The position numbers were made by a program, and so were the translations under genes. From Solimicrobium sp. (GTDB lineage Bacteria > Pseudomonadota > Gammaproteobacteria > Burkholderiales > Burkholderiaceae_D): a stretch of 40,471 nt of DNA. Positions 18,779-26,163 of this stretch are shown one piece after another. Where the stretch lies: the NCBI GenBank assembly GCA_021155915.1, contig JAJNBE010000026.1, forward strand, positions 1 through 40,471. Reading direction: 5' to 3'. How positions within the stretch are numbered: the stretch's first letter is position 1; each line of letters opens with the position of its first letter. A model generated the notes under the pieces. The model did not search any database, had not been told where the DNA came from, and saw nothing but the letters and a program-made list of their open reading frames with translations.

Positions 18779-18972
18779 GTTCGTTTTTCCGGTTTCTTGA
18801 CCGCATTAATTCTACTAGTGCTCAGGAAACTTTCCTTGCAGGGAAAGTCCTACGGAAAGTCCGTTCCGCAGGCAGAATGCATGCATTCTGAAACCCCTGC
18901 TGCACCGCGACGACGCGGCAACCTATATGTTGCAAGGAGAAGCAACGCGGTCAGGGAGCCGAAAAAACGAAC
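18779..18972. repeat. 194-bp nested hairpin cluster (structured RNA or foldback element)
   Basis: Outer arms at 18779-18813 and 18938-18972 are inverted repeats of 35 bases matching at 28 positions; three of the seven mismatches would be G-U pairs in plus-strand RNA. Inside lie consecutive hairpins: ACTTTCC/GGAAAGT (18829-18848), CCT-CGGA/TCCG-AGG (about 18849-18872), the perfect 18-base palindrome CAGAATGCATGCATTCTG (18873-18890), CCGCG/CGCGG (18905-18918) and GCAAC/GTTGC (18918-18933). The palindrome is nearly central to the outer arms. This could be a structured RNA or a small palindromic mobile element. It lies between the F-box-like gene and the DUF1289 gene, transcribed from neither for certain. 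Confidence 0.6.
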
Positions 18973-19084
18973 AATTGGGCCTGTAGCGCTCTCACCCAAA
19001 TGGGGTCAAATAGACACTATAAATTTTTAACATATTCAACACGTTATCGAAGCTAATAAGCGGTCAACAGAGGAACCTAAGATA

Positions 19085-19297
19085 ATGAGATTAAATTTGA
19101 AATCGGCTGATAATGATGTGCCCTTCCGTCCGGATACACCCTGTGTAGCTGTGTGCTCGACCACTTTTGACGAAATTTGTCGCGGTTGTGGGCGGACTGT
19201 AGAAGAAGTAGCGATGTGGGTGGTGATGAATGAGACTGAAAAAGAGGTGGTCTGGCAACGCATTTTATCGCAAGGATATCCGCGAAAAAATGGATGA
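19085..19297 (+). CDS. DUF1289 family cysteine-motif protein
   Basis: The 70-residue protein matches DUF1289 (YdhL-like) from about residue 14. The pattern is P-C-[VI]-x-x-C (PDTPCVAVC), then C-x-G-C-x-R-T (DEICRGCGRTVEEVAMW), a W, and a short helical tail. The four cysteines are conserved and may bind an iron-sulfur cluster or zinc, but the function is unknown. The length is typical of the family (55-80 residues). GAGGAACC lies about 10 bases before the ATG. It stands alone on the plus strand. Confidence 0.88.
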   Translation: MRLNLKSADNDVPFRPDTPCVAVCSTTFDEICRGCGRTVEEVAMWVVMNETEKEVVWQRILSQGYPRKNG

Positions 19298-19493
19298 CCT
19301 GGAGATAGTACATACCACCGTGTTTTATAAGCAGAATGTGGTTGTTTGTTGAAGACAAAACGCTGAATACGACTAACTCCTTCAAAACCGAATGAGTGCT
19401 GGCGTTAGCGAGCAGGGGTCGTTGGGATAAGCGTTCGTGAGGTGAAGAAAGGGTTGTGCGGCTAGTAGAACCTATTTAACTACCATTGCAGGG

Positions 19494-19919
19494 TTAACTC
19501 TGCTGCCTCAATCGTTGTAATAAGTTCACTTCTCTTTGCCACAGCTGCTGTTGAGCATTCAAAGAAGCTTGTATCGTGAGTTGCTCTTTCGTTTTGTGTT
19601 TTTGCGATTGGAGAAGTCTACTTAGCTGATTGGTGTCAGGCTGCATCGTTCCATAATATGTCACAACCTCATATTGCTGAATGAGTATGGTGGGGAAGTT
19701 ATCCACATTAAAATCACCAACCAACTCAGCGTTATCCTCAACGTCTATCCATAACAATAATAGTTCTGGATGTTGTACAGCGAATAGCTCAAATTGAGTA
19801 CGATATCGAGTGCATACATCGCACCATGCTGCGCACAAACAAGCGACTATCACATTGTGCCGGTTGAGATATGGCTGTAATTCACCCACGGGGATGATAT
19901 TGAGATTAAGAACGGTCAT
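19494..19919 (-). CDS. Thioredoxin-like protein
   Basis: The 141-residue protein has no signal peptide, so it should be cytoplasmic. It has a thioredoxin fold: a first strand (NVIVACLCA), the redox site AAWCDVCTRY (C-D-V-C, about residues 33-36), an aspartate-containing strand (LLLLWIDVEDN), and NFPTILI with the cis-proline. The last 40 residues form a polar helix with glutamine-rich composition (NAQQQLWQREVNLLQRLRQQ), beyond the usual 105-110 residues. The CDVC site differs from the canonical CGPC of thioredoxin, so it may be a specialised reductase or bacilliredoxin-like protein. It is divergent from tsaB, with about 110 bases between starts. Confidence 0.85.
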   Translation of the reverse strand: MTVLNLNIIPVGELQPYLNRHNVIVACLCAAWCDVCTRYRTQFELFAVQHPELLLLWIDVEDNAELVGDFNVDNFPTILIQQYEVVTYYGTMQPDTNQLSRLLQSQKHKTKEQLTIQASLNAQQQLWQREVNLLQRLRQQS

Positions 19920-20028
19920 GGAAATAAGTCAGCCAGTTTTTATTAAAAATAATTCTGCAGTATCCCAATTACAAATTAAATAATCGATGGATTTTACATG
20001 CTATGGCACCAAAGGTAAAATACGCACT

Positions 20029-20724
20029 ATGCCTAAAATCCTTTCCATAGAAACATCTTCTGAACTCGCTTCTGCGGCTCTTTTATCAGACCAACAAATT
20101 ATTCAACGACAAACACATGGCGTAATGAACCATTCCCAAGCGATATTGCCAATGGTGCAAAGTGTATTGGAAGAAGCTGGAATGTCGTTATCGGAATGCG
20201 ATGCCATAGCGTTTGGTTCGGGCCCTGGGTCGTTTACGGGGGTTCGGACCGCATGCGGCGTCGTGCAGGGCTTAGCATTCGGTGCCGATTTACCCGTTAT
20301 TCCGGTGGTGACGTTGTTAGCATTAGCCGAAGCAAGCAGAATACAATATGGCGCAATACACGTGTTGGCTGCGCTAGATGCGCGTATGGGCGAAGTGTAC
20401 GGCGCGCAATACTGTTTCGAGGAAGCCGAGCAGCGTTGGGTGACAGTCTTCAAACCTACTTTGTGCGCGCCGGCAATGTTGATACCAAAAGGGATGGATG
20501 AACTACATCTTATTGGTAATGGTTTTGCTGCTTACTCCGATCAATTTTCGTTTTCTACCAAGTTAGCTCAAGCTGCTGTTCCGGAAGCGTTTGCTATTGC
20601 CCGACTTGCGAGTATTGAATTTTTAGCTGGACGTGTTCACCGTGCGGAGCAAGCACAACCACTTTATTTGCGGAATAAAATTGCGTTGACGATTGAAGAA
20701 CGTAGAAACGTCCAAATACGGTAA
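20029..20724 (+). CDS. tsaB: tRNA t6A37 threonylcarbamoyltransferase subunit TsaB
   Basis: The 231-residue protein is TsaB (YeaZ), the ASKHA-fold scaffold subunit that with TsaD and TsaE adds threonylcarbamoyl to A37 of ANN-decoding tRNAs. The N-terminus KILSIETSSELASAALL is diagnostic. HSQAILPMVQSVLEEAG and FGSGPGSFTGVRTACGV (about residues 65-81) are the conserved dimer and nucleotide-proximal motifs, and LDARMGEVYGAQY follows. The start at 20029 (MPKILS) is chosen from family alignment; a longer start at 19987 has no family support. It heads a tight cluster with rimI 5 bases downstream, an association common in bacteria. Confidence 0.95.
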   Translation: MPKILSIETSSELASAALLSDQQIIQRQTHGVMNHSQAILPMVQSVLEEAGMSLSECDAIAFGSGPGSFTGVRTACGVVQGLAFGADLPVIPVVTLLALAEASRIQYGAIHVLAALDARMGEVYGAQYCFEEAEQRWVTVFKPTLCAPAMLIPKGMDELHLIGNGFAAYSDQFSFSTKLAQAAVPEAFAIARLASIEFLAGRVHRAEQAQPLYLRNKIALTIEERRNVQIR

Positions 20725-20729
20725 ATACC

Positions 20730-21191
20730 ATGGAAAACCTAAAGTTGGCGCGCATGGAAAGTGAAGATTTAGATGAAGTAATGGCGATCGAAAATTCAGT
20801 ATATACACATCCCTGGACTCGCCCTAATTTTGTGGATTCATTGGCGCAACATTACGATGCGTGGGTAGTGCGTTCTGTCGATAATGTTTTAATAGGCTAT
20901 TTTGTGCAAATGTTAATTGTAGACGAAGTACATTTGTTGACTATTGCGGTTAAGGAAAAAATGCAAGGGCAGGGCATTGGCACTTATTTATTAAAGTACG
21001 TGATCGAACGAGCCGGCCACATGCAGTCAACTGCAATTTCTTTGGAGGTACGAGTTTCCAATTTGCGCGCTATAGCGATGTACGAAGCAGTTGGATTTTT
21101 GCTTGTCGGGCGCAGAAAAAATTATTATCAAACTCGACTGAATCATCGTGAAGATGCGCTGATTTTGCGTTATTCAAAACAAGGAAAGTAG
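20730..21191 (+). CDS. rimI: Ribosomal protein S18 alanine N-acetyltransferase RimI
   Basis: The 153-residue GNAT-fold protein fits RimI. It has E-N-S-V-Y-T-H-P-W (about residues 22-30), the substrate-side motif of RimI, the acetyl-CoA loop EKMQGQGIGTYLL (about residues 77-89, Q-x-x-G-x-[GA]), and LEVRVSNLRAIAMYEAVGF, the conserved RimI region with N-x-x-A-x-x-x-Y. The tail NYYQT...EDALIL is also typical. It acetylates the N-terminus of S18 in E. coli. It starts 5 bases after tsaB and ends 1 base before the holD/UDG-like gene, so the three are very likely cotranscribed and translationally coupled. Confidence 0.94.
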   Translation: MENLKLARMESEDLDEVMAIENSVYTHPWTRPNFVDSLAQHYDAWVVRSVDNVLIGYFVQMLIVDEVHLLTIAVKEKMQGQGIGTYLLKYVIERAGHMQSTAISLEVRVSNLRAIAMYEAVGFLLVGRRKNYYQTRLNHREDALILRYSKQGK

Positions 21192-21192
21192 T

Positions 21193-21708
21193 ATGTTTTT
21201 CAGCAAATTATCGGCAATATCAGTGGGGCCGTTATGGGCATTGCGAAGGCAGGCAGAAGCTCCCATTGATATTTGCCACACGTCTAATAATTGTTCTGTG
21301 TGCGGCAAGCAGTGGATAACATTTTACGCTGAAGAAAGTTACGTGGTCGTTATCGTTGCTTCGCCTATCGCAGATAATGCCCAACAAAAATTGCTTGAAA
21401 ATTGCTTATTGGCGGCAGGTTGGAGCACGAAATTTAGCTATTTTTCTCTGCACCTGAATTGTTCGTCTAACAGCGGATCTGCGCTACTTGCCTTAGAAGA
21501 GCACATCGCAGCGCACCCACCTGAATTAATTCTCGTGCTGGGATCCAATGCCGGCCACTGGATTAGCCCTGAAATTATTATTGGGCAGCTCAACCGTTTC
21601 GCTAACATTCCGCTAATCGTAACGCCTCACCCTCAAGAAATATTGCTTAATCCGTCGTTAAAAGCGCAGATCTGGGCCGATTTCTGTTTAATGAAGCTAA
21701 ACGCATGA
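21193..21708 (+). CDS. HolD (Pol III psi)/uracil-DNA glycosylase-like protein
   Basis: The 171-residue protein seems intermediate between DNA polymerase III psi (HolD) and the family 4 uracil-DNA glycosylase fold from which psi derives. Near the N-terminus PLWALRRQAEAP resembles the clamp-loader-binding start of HolD (Q-W-x-L-R-R). CSVC follows at about residues 35-38. VVVIVASP occupies the place of the glycosylase V-G-E-A-P loop but lacks its glutamate. LILVLGSNAGHW and IVTPHPQEILLNPSLKAQIW resemble the glycosylase C-terminal H-P-x-x-x-L-x-x-P-x-x-K-x-x-x-W motif, also echoed in HolD. In E. coli holD is next to rimI, as here. Enzymatic activity seems unlikely because the catalytic loop is missing; a psi-like replisome role is inferred. 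AAGGAAAG precedes the ATG. Confidence 0.65.
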   Translation: MFFSKLSAISVGPLWALRRQAEAPIDICHTSNNCSVCGKQWITFYAEESYVVVIVASPIADNAQQKLLENCLLAAGWSTKFSYFSLHLNCSSNSGSALLALEEHIAAHPPELILVLGSNAGHWISPEIIIGQLNRFANIPLIVTPHPQEILLNPSLKAQIWADFCLMKLNA

Positions 21709-21848
21709 CCGTTCTGGTAAGTTTCCCTTCCATTAGTATCTTAGTGCTTAATAAAGTCTGCAGCTCAGGGAGCGGGATAATTTTTCGGTTTATTCGTGTT
21801 CTAAGTAAAGCAGAATAACCCATATTTGTTTAATTTATAACTATTCTA

Positions 21849-22751
21849 ATGACAAGCCTTCACTACCCATTTCATTTTCATCAACGCTGGCCCCAGCTCG
21901 TTAATCGACATGTCCGCAGCTTAGCCTGGATTTTGGATTCTCCAAATTTATTAAATATAAATTGTGACACTTGGGACAATCAGCTGGCCGAACTTCCTCC
22001 GCTTAATCAGAGCACGGTTAATTGGTTACTTGAGTTAGAAAAAAATCCTGAACCCTTAGCGAATTATTTAGCGGTACATCCTCAAACGCGCTTAGGCCAT
22101 TATGCTGAAAATTTGTTGGCCTTCTATTTTTTGTGGCGTGGCAATTTATTAACGCATCGAGTGCAGGTGCACTCGCACTCGCACACCACCATAGGTGAGT
22201 TTGACTTTTTGCTCACTACACCCAGTGGCCTTGTACATTGGGAGTTTGCGTGTAAATTTTATTTTCTGGTCCCTCCACAAGCAACATTGTCCGATTATGT
22301 AGGACCAAATTTGATGGATAATTTGAGCGAAAAATCGCGAAAAATAATGACTGAGCAGCTAGCGTTGGGACAACACCCGGATGCGATTAAACATTTATTG
22401 GAACCGGTAACCTCTGCAAAGGCGTTAATTAAAGGCTGGCTATTCTATGCTTCGCGAGAAACGCAACCTTTGATAGAAGTGGCGCCTAATCATTGTCGAG
22501 GTCTCTGGCGTCGGTTAGGCGAACTCAAAAATTTGAATGCCGATTGTTTTATCATATTACCGCGCTTGCATTGGCTCGCCCCAGCTAAAGCACGTCAGAG
22601 TGAGACGATTTGCTTTGATCAATTGCACGCACATTTAACAGGATTATTTTTAACTGATGTAAGACCCATTCTGGTCGCGCAACTAGTGCCGGATGGGGAA
22701 TTTTTTATCGAAGCTGAGCGTATATTTGTGGTGCCAGATGAATGGAACTAA
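21849..22751 (+). CDS. DUF1853 family protein (PD-(D/E)XK-like)
   Basis: The 300-residue soluble protein matches DUF1853 over its length. Conserved pieces seen are RSLAWILDSPNLL near the start, LGHYAENLLAFYF (about residues 80-93), GEFDFLL (about 117-123) and WEFACKFYF (about 131-139). D-x-[LI]-L followed by E-x-x-x-K fits a PD-(D/E)XK nuclease-type core, and the family is annotated as such in some resources, but no member's function is established to my knowledge. It also has LSEKSRKIM and ASRETQPL, both typical. No good ribosome binding site precedes the ATG at 21849. A 140-base gap separates it from the tsaB operon, and the repeat at 22770 lies right after it. Confidence 0.87.
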   Translation: MTSLHYPFHFHQRWPQLVNRHVRSLAWILDSPNLLNINCDTWDNQLAELPPLNQSTVNWLLELEKNPEPLANYLAVHPQTRLGHYAENLLAFYFLWRGNLLTHRVQVHSHSHTTIGEFDFLLTTPSGLVHWEFACKFYFLVPPQATLSDYVGPNLMDNLSEKSRKIMTEQLALGQHPDAIKHLLEPVTSAKALIKGWLFYASRETQPLIEVAPNHCRGLWRRLGELKNLNADCFIILPRLHWLAPAKARQSETICFDQLHAHLTGLFLTDVRPILVAQLVPDGEFFIEAERIFVVPDEWN

Positions 22752-22769
22752 AATCAGGATTCTAATTGA

Positions 22770-22931
22770 GAGACCTCTGCACAACCTTGTATCTACTGCG
22801 CGAACCAAATACGGCGTTCGGGGCTACACTCTGGTGCTCGCAATCCTCATGTACTCAAGTACCTACCGGTTGCTGCGCTCCGTGAGGCTTGTCTTTGGCT
22901 CGCTCGCTACGGTTGTGTGTGCAGAGGTCTC
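22770..22931. repeat. 162-bp MITE-like element with GAGACCTCTGC inverted ends
   Basis: The ends GAGACCTCTGC (22770-22780) and GCAGAGGTCTC (22921-22931) are perfect inverted repeats, extended inward by ACA and TGT. The interior matches the copy at 6784-6924 in blocks (GCTCGCAATCCTCATGTACT, TTGCTGCGCTCCGTG, GGCTCGCTCGCTACGG) with small insertions. It lies 18 bases after the DUF1853 stop codon. No gene is inside. Together with copies at 6784, about 1588 and 2003 it defines a repeat family in this genome. Confidence 0.78.
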
Positions 22932-22953
22932 TGGATGGCTATTATTATGAATT

Positions 22954-22970
22954 AACCCGGCGGGTTTCTT
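22954..22970 (+). terminator. Weak terminator-like hairpin after DUF1853 gene
   Basis: AACCC and GGGTT form a 5-bp stem around GGC, followed by a short T-rich tract (TTTCTT includes the stem end). It could end plus-strand transcription from the DUF1853 gene or act in the convergent lplT direction. The stem is short, so confidence is low. Confidence 0.3.
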
Positions 22971-23050
22971 CATAGGAACAAGGTTATAGGTATGCGTTTA
23001 AATTTAACGGTGCTTCCCCTCGCCGCGGTTGTTCTGAGGTCTTTTTCTTA

Positions 23051-24313
23051 CTAATGTTTATGTTCGCCAATTAAAGCCAAAGAATCATGTTCGCGCTGAT
23101 TAGCTCGATGCTTACAGATTACCAACAAAGTGGCGGCGGAAACAAATAAACCAAATGCAGTGATGATGATATTAATAGAGAAGTCTGATTTTACCATCAG
23201 TGAATACAGCGTCACCATAACCAAAATCGAGACGTTTTCATTGAAATTTTGTACGGAAATCGAGTGACCGGCGCTCATTAAAACATAACCGCGGTGCTGT
23301 AATAACGCATTCATCGGAACTACAAAAAAGCCCGATAACGCCCCGATCAACACTAATAATGGATAAGCAAGCCATACGGATTGCACCATCGTCATGGATA
23401 TCACTACCAAACCCATTGCTACCCCATAAGGCATTACAGATAACGATTTCTTAAGTGGCACATAGCGTCCGGCCGCGACTGCGCCAAAAGCGATACCTAT
23501 AGCGGAAATGGCAGGAATCGTAGCTGCTTCGTCTAAAGGTAATTGAAGGGATTTTTCCGCCCAGGAGATTACTATAAATTGCAATACTGCACCGGCGCCC
23601 CAGAAAAGCGTGGTAATTGCTAACGTGATCTGGCCTAGTTTATCGCGCCACAATGTAGAGCAACATTCAAAAAAATCAGTCGTTAACAATAGAGGATTAG
23701 TAGGTTGTTTTGGATATCGTACGCCGGTGTCGGGTATATACAAATTGTAGATAGCCGCAATAATATACATTACCATAATGACGGAAAGTGCCGTTTCCAG
23801 AGGAGTATCAACGGATGTGTGTAAAAAAGGAGAACTAAACTCTTGGAGTGCTGCAGAAACACGTGGATTAATCAGAGCCCCGCCGAGCCCGGTTCCAAAA
23901 ATGATTGAGGCAACGGTGAGACCCTCTATCCAACCGTTTGCAGCAACAAGTTTCTCAGCAGGTAACAATTCCGTAAGAATGCCATATTTGGCGGGAGAAT
24001 AAGCTGCTGCACCCATTCCTACTACGGCATAGGCAATAAGCGGATGAACGTGAAAGAACATTAAACTGCAGCCAAAAATTTTGATCAGGTTAGTGATTAG
24101 CATAACTCTGCCCTTCGGCATTGAGTCAGCAAAAGCGCCGACAAATGCGGCGAGTAGTACGTACGACGCTACAAAAAAGAACTTAAGCAGCGGAGTCATC
24201 CAACTTGGTGCATCGAGGGTAGTTAATGCGAAAAGAGCAGCGATGAGTAAGGCATTATCGGCGAGCGAGGAGAAAAATTGCGCACCCATAATGGTGTAAA
24301 AACCGCGAATCAT
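23051..24313 (-). CDS. lplT: Lysophospholipid transporter LplT
   Basis: The 420-residue MFS protein matches LplT, which flips lysophospholipids across the inner membrane for reacylation. It starts with RGFYTIMGAQFFSSLADNAL, the conserved Q-F-x-S-x-x-A-D-N-A-L of LplT. The first cytoplasmic loop has FVGAFADSMPKGRVM. AAYSPAKYGILTELLPAEKL (about residues 100-120) is the hallmark Y-S-P-A-K-Y-G-I-L motif, followed by VAANGWIEGLTV. About twelve membrane segments are predicted. The start at 24313 is chosen by family alignment; an in-frame start at 24394 would add 27 residues. In E. coli lplT is fused in an operon with aas (acyltransferase/acyl-ACP synthetase); no aas is nearby here. Confidence 0.93.
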   Translation of the reverse strand: MIRGFYTIMGAQFFSSLADNALLIAALFALTTLDAPSWMTPLLKFFFVASYVLLAAFVGAFADSMPKGRVMLITNLIKIFGCSLMFFHVHPLIAYAVVGMGAAAYSPAKYGILTELLPAEKLVAANGWIEGLTVASIIFGTGLGGALINPRVSAALQEFSSPFLHTSVDTPLETALSVIMVMYIIAAIYNLYIPDTGVRYPKQPTNPLLLTTDFFECCSTLWRDKLGQITLAITTLFWGAGAVLQFIVISWAEKSLQLPLDEAATIPAISAIGIAFGAVAAGRYVPLKKSLSVMPYGVAMGLVVISMTMVQSVWLAYPLLVLIGALSGFFVVPMNALLQHRGYVLMSAGHSISVQNFNENVSILVMVTLYSLMVKSDFSINIIITAFGLFVSAATLLVICKHRANQREHDSLALIGEHKH

Positions 24314-24744
24314 AATGAATTTTCTGCAAATGGAAAACGATATTTTATACCATGAAACTGCGGAAAGTTTTAATAATGCAACTGCTATACCCAAAGAATA
24401 TGGCTTATTGTTTTCTTTCTTTTTTTACTTCATAATACGGAGCGTCTTGCAAAATTATTAAGAAAAAAGTAATTTTCCAACTGTCCCCTCCCATTTTTTT
24501 ACTATTTAGCGCGGCGATAACATTTATCCTGCCCGACAACTAATAACTAATTTGGCATCGGTTGTATAAAGGAGTCGGGTACAGCTAAGACTGGGCCGCG
24601 AGTCAACAATTGTTGCTGCTGCAAATTGTTGATGCTACACCTGCAGAAAGTAATGCCATCCTGTTTCAAATAACCTGAAGCGATTATGCTGACTAGAACG
24701 ACCTATTGGCTTGTATCCTTCTTTTGTCATTTAGATAGCGAAAT
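24314..24744. other. Intergenic between lplT and hen1
   Basis: The two genes diverge here. No gene is seen. The stretch has AT-rich tracts near 24410-24510 and the palindromic CAACAATTGTTG sites around 24603-24632, listed separately. Confidence 0.5.
24603..24632. promoter_or_regulatory. Candidate operator upstream of hen1-pnkp
   Basis: CAACAATTGTTG at 24604-24615 is a perfect 12-base palindrome, and CAAATTGTTG follows at 24622-24631, so TCAACAATT and AATTGTTGA form a 9-base inverted repeat 12 bases apart. It lies about 110 bases before the hen1 start. The pattern of one palindrome plus a second half-copy one to two helical turns away fits a repressor or activator binding site. No regulator is identified. 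Confidence 0.35.
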
Positions 24745-26163
24745 ATGTATTTAACCATTACAACGACCCATCAACCCGCAACTGATCTCGGCTACTTGTT
24801 ACATAAGAATCCCTTCAAAACTCAGACTTTTAGTCAGTCTTTCGGCAAAACGCATGTGTTTTACACCGAAGCTCAGGTTAAACGATGCACAGCAGTTTTG
24901 CTTCTTGATATTGATCCCATTGGTCTTGTCCGTCGGGTTGGCTCCGGAAGCGATTTTGCTCTCGAGCAGTATGTTAATGATCGGCCTTATGTCGCTTCTT
25001 CTTTTCTTAGCGTGGCGCTTGGCGACGTGCTTCGCTCTGCTATAGCGGGGCGCTCAACGGAGAGACAAGAGTTAGCTGAGACCGCGATTCCCCTAGAAGC
25101 TACTATTGGCGTTCTTCCAAGTCGTGGTGGCGAAGAATTTTTGCGTCGATTATTTGAGCCCCTAGGGTACGAAACCAAAGTAAAAAAATTGCCACTGGAT
25201 GAGCAGTTTCCTGAGTGGGGGGAAAGTCGTTATTTTAAGGTCACGCTTCGTAAAACCTGTTTACTCAAGGACCTTCTTACTCATCTATATGTATTAATTC
25301 CGGTTCTCGACAACGGAAAACACTACTGGGTGGGTGAAGAGGAAGTTGACAAACTTCTTCGTCATGGTGAAGGCTGGTTATCTGCACATCCTGAAAAAGA
25401 ACAAATCACGCGGCGCTATCTTAAGCATGCAAGAAATCTCGCTCATAATGCTTTAACAAGGCTATCGGAAAATGAAGACGAGCAGATCGACGAATTTATT
25501 GACTCCGGCCTTCCTAAGGTGGAGCGTGAACGATCGTTAGAAGAAAAGCTTAGTCTGAACGAAATACGGCTACGGCAGATCGTGGAAATTATTGAGGAAA
25601 GTACGGCCGTGTCAGTAATTGATCTAGGTTGTGGCGAAGGCAAACTATTATCTGCGCTGTTAAAAATCAAGCAGCTTAATGCAATTGTCGGAATGGACGT
25701 ATCCATTCGAACCCTCGAAATCGCCAAAGATCGCCTAAACTGGGATCAGCTGCCACCTAAGCAACAAGAAAAGTTAAAGCTTATTCATGGTTCGTTGTTG
25801 TACCGTGATTCGCGATTGGCAGGTTTTGATATTGCAACGGTTATTGAAGTTATCGAGCATCTTGATATGCCGCGATTAAGTGCTTTTGAACGGGTTCTGT
25901 TTGAATTTGCGAAGCCGAAAACTATCATCATGACGACGCCCAATGCCGAATATAACGTTCGGTTTGAAAATTTGCCGCCCGGACAATTCCGCCACACGGA
26001 TCACCGTTTCGAATGGACTCGCGCAGAATTTGAAGACTGGGCGTGTGAACGTGCGGCTAAATATGGTTATTCCGTCGAATTTCGCCCAGTTGGCGAGGTA
26101 GATCCCTTCGTGGGCGCACCCACCCAGTTGGGATTATTTACGTTAGTGGAAGCAAAACGATGA
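24745..26163 (+). CDS. hen1: 3' terminal RNA ribose 2'-O-methyltransferase Hen1
   Basis: The 472-residue protein is bacterial Hen1, which methylates the 2'-OH of the 3' end at a ribotoxin cut before ligation by Pnkp, so the repaired RNA resists re-cleavage. It has the bacterial N-terminal domain (about residues 1-240; opening MYLTITTTHQPATDLGYLLH is typical), which activates the Pnkp ligase. The C-terminal methyltransferase has the SAM-binding motif VIDLGCGEGKLLSALL (about 291-306). The metal site is E-V-I-E-H (about 367-371) with a later histidine in FRHTDHRFEWT. The length is as expected (about 460-480). The last four bases overlap the pnkp start (ATGA), indicating coupled translation. Confidence 0.96.
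   Translation: MYLTITTTHQPATDLGYLLHKNPFKTQTFSQSFGKTHVFYTEAQVKRCTAVLLLDIDPIGLVRRVGSGSDFALEQYVNDRPYVASSFLSVALGDVLRSAIAGRSTERQELAETAIPLEATIGVLPSRGGEEFLRRLFEPLGYETKVKKLPLDEQFPEWGESRYFKVTLRKTCLLKDLLTHLYVLIPVLDNGKHYWVGEEEVDKLLRHGEGWLSAHPEKEQITRRYLKHARNLAHNALTRLSENEDEQIDEFIDSGLPKVERERSLEEKLSLNEIRLRQIVEIIEESTAVSVIDLGCGEGKLLSALLKIKQLNAIVGMDVSIRTLEIAKDRLNWDQLPPKQQEKLKLIHGSLLYRDSRLAGFDIATVIEVIEHLDMPRLSAFERVLFEFAKPKTIIMTTPNAEYNVRFENLPPGQFRHTDHRFEWTRAEFEDWACERAAKYGYSVEFRPVGEVDPFVGAPTQLGLFTLVEAKR

Noticed and set aside
18797..19030. 77-codon plus-strand frame
   Set aside because: It is made of the hairpin cluster sequence; the palindromes explain it better than a protein.
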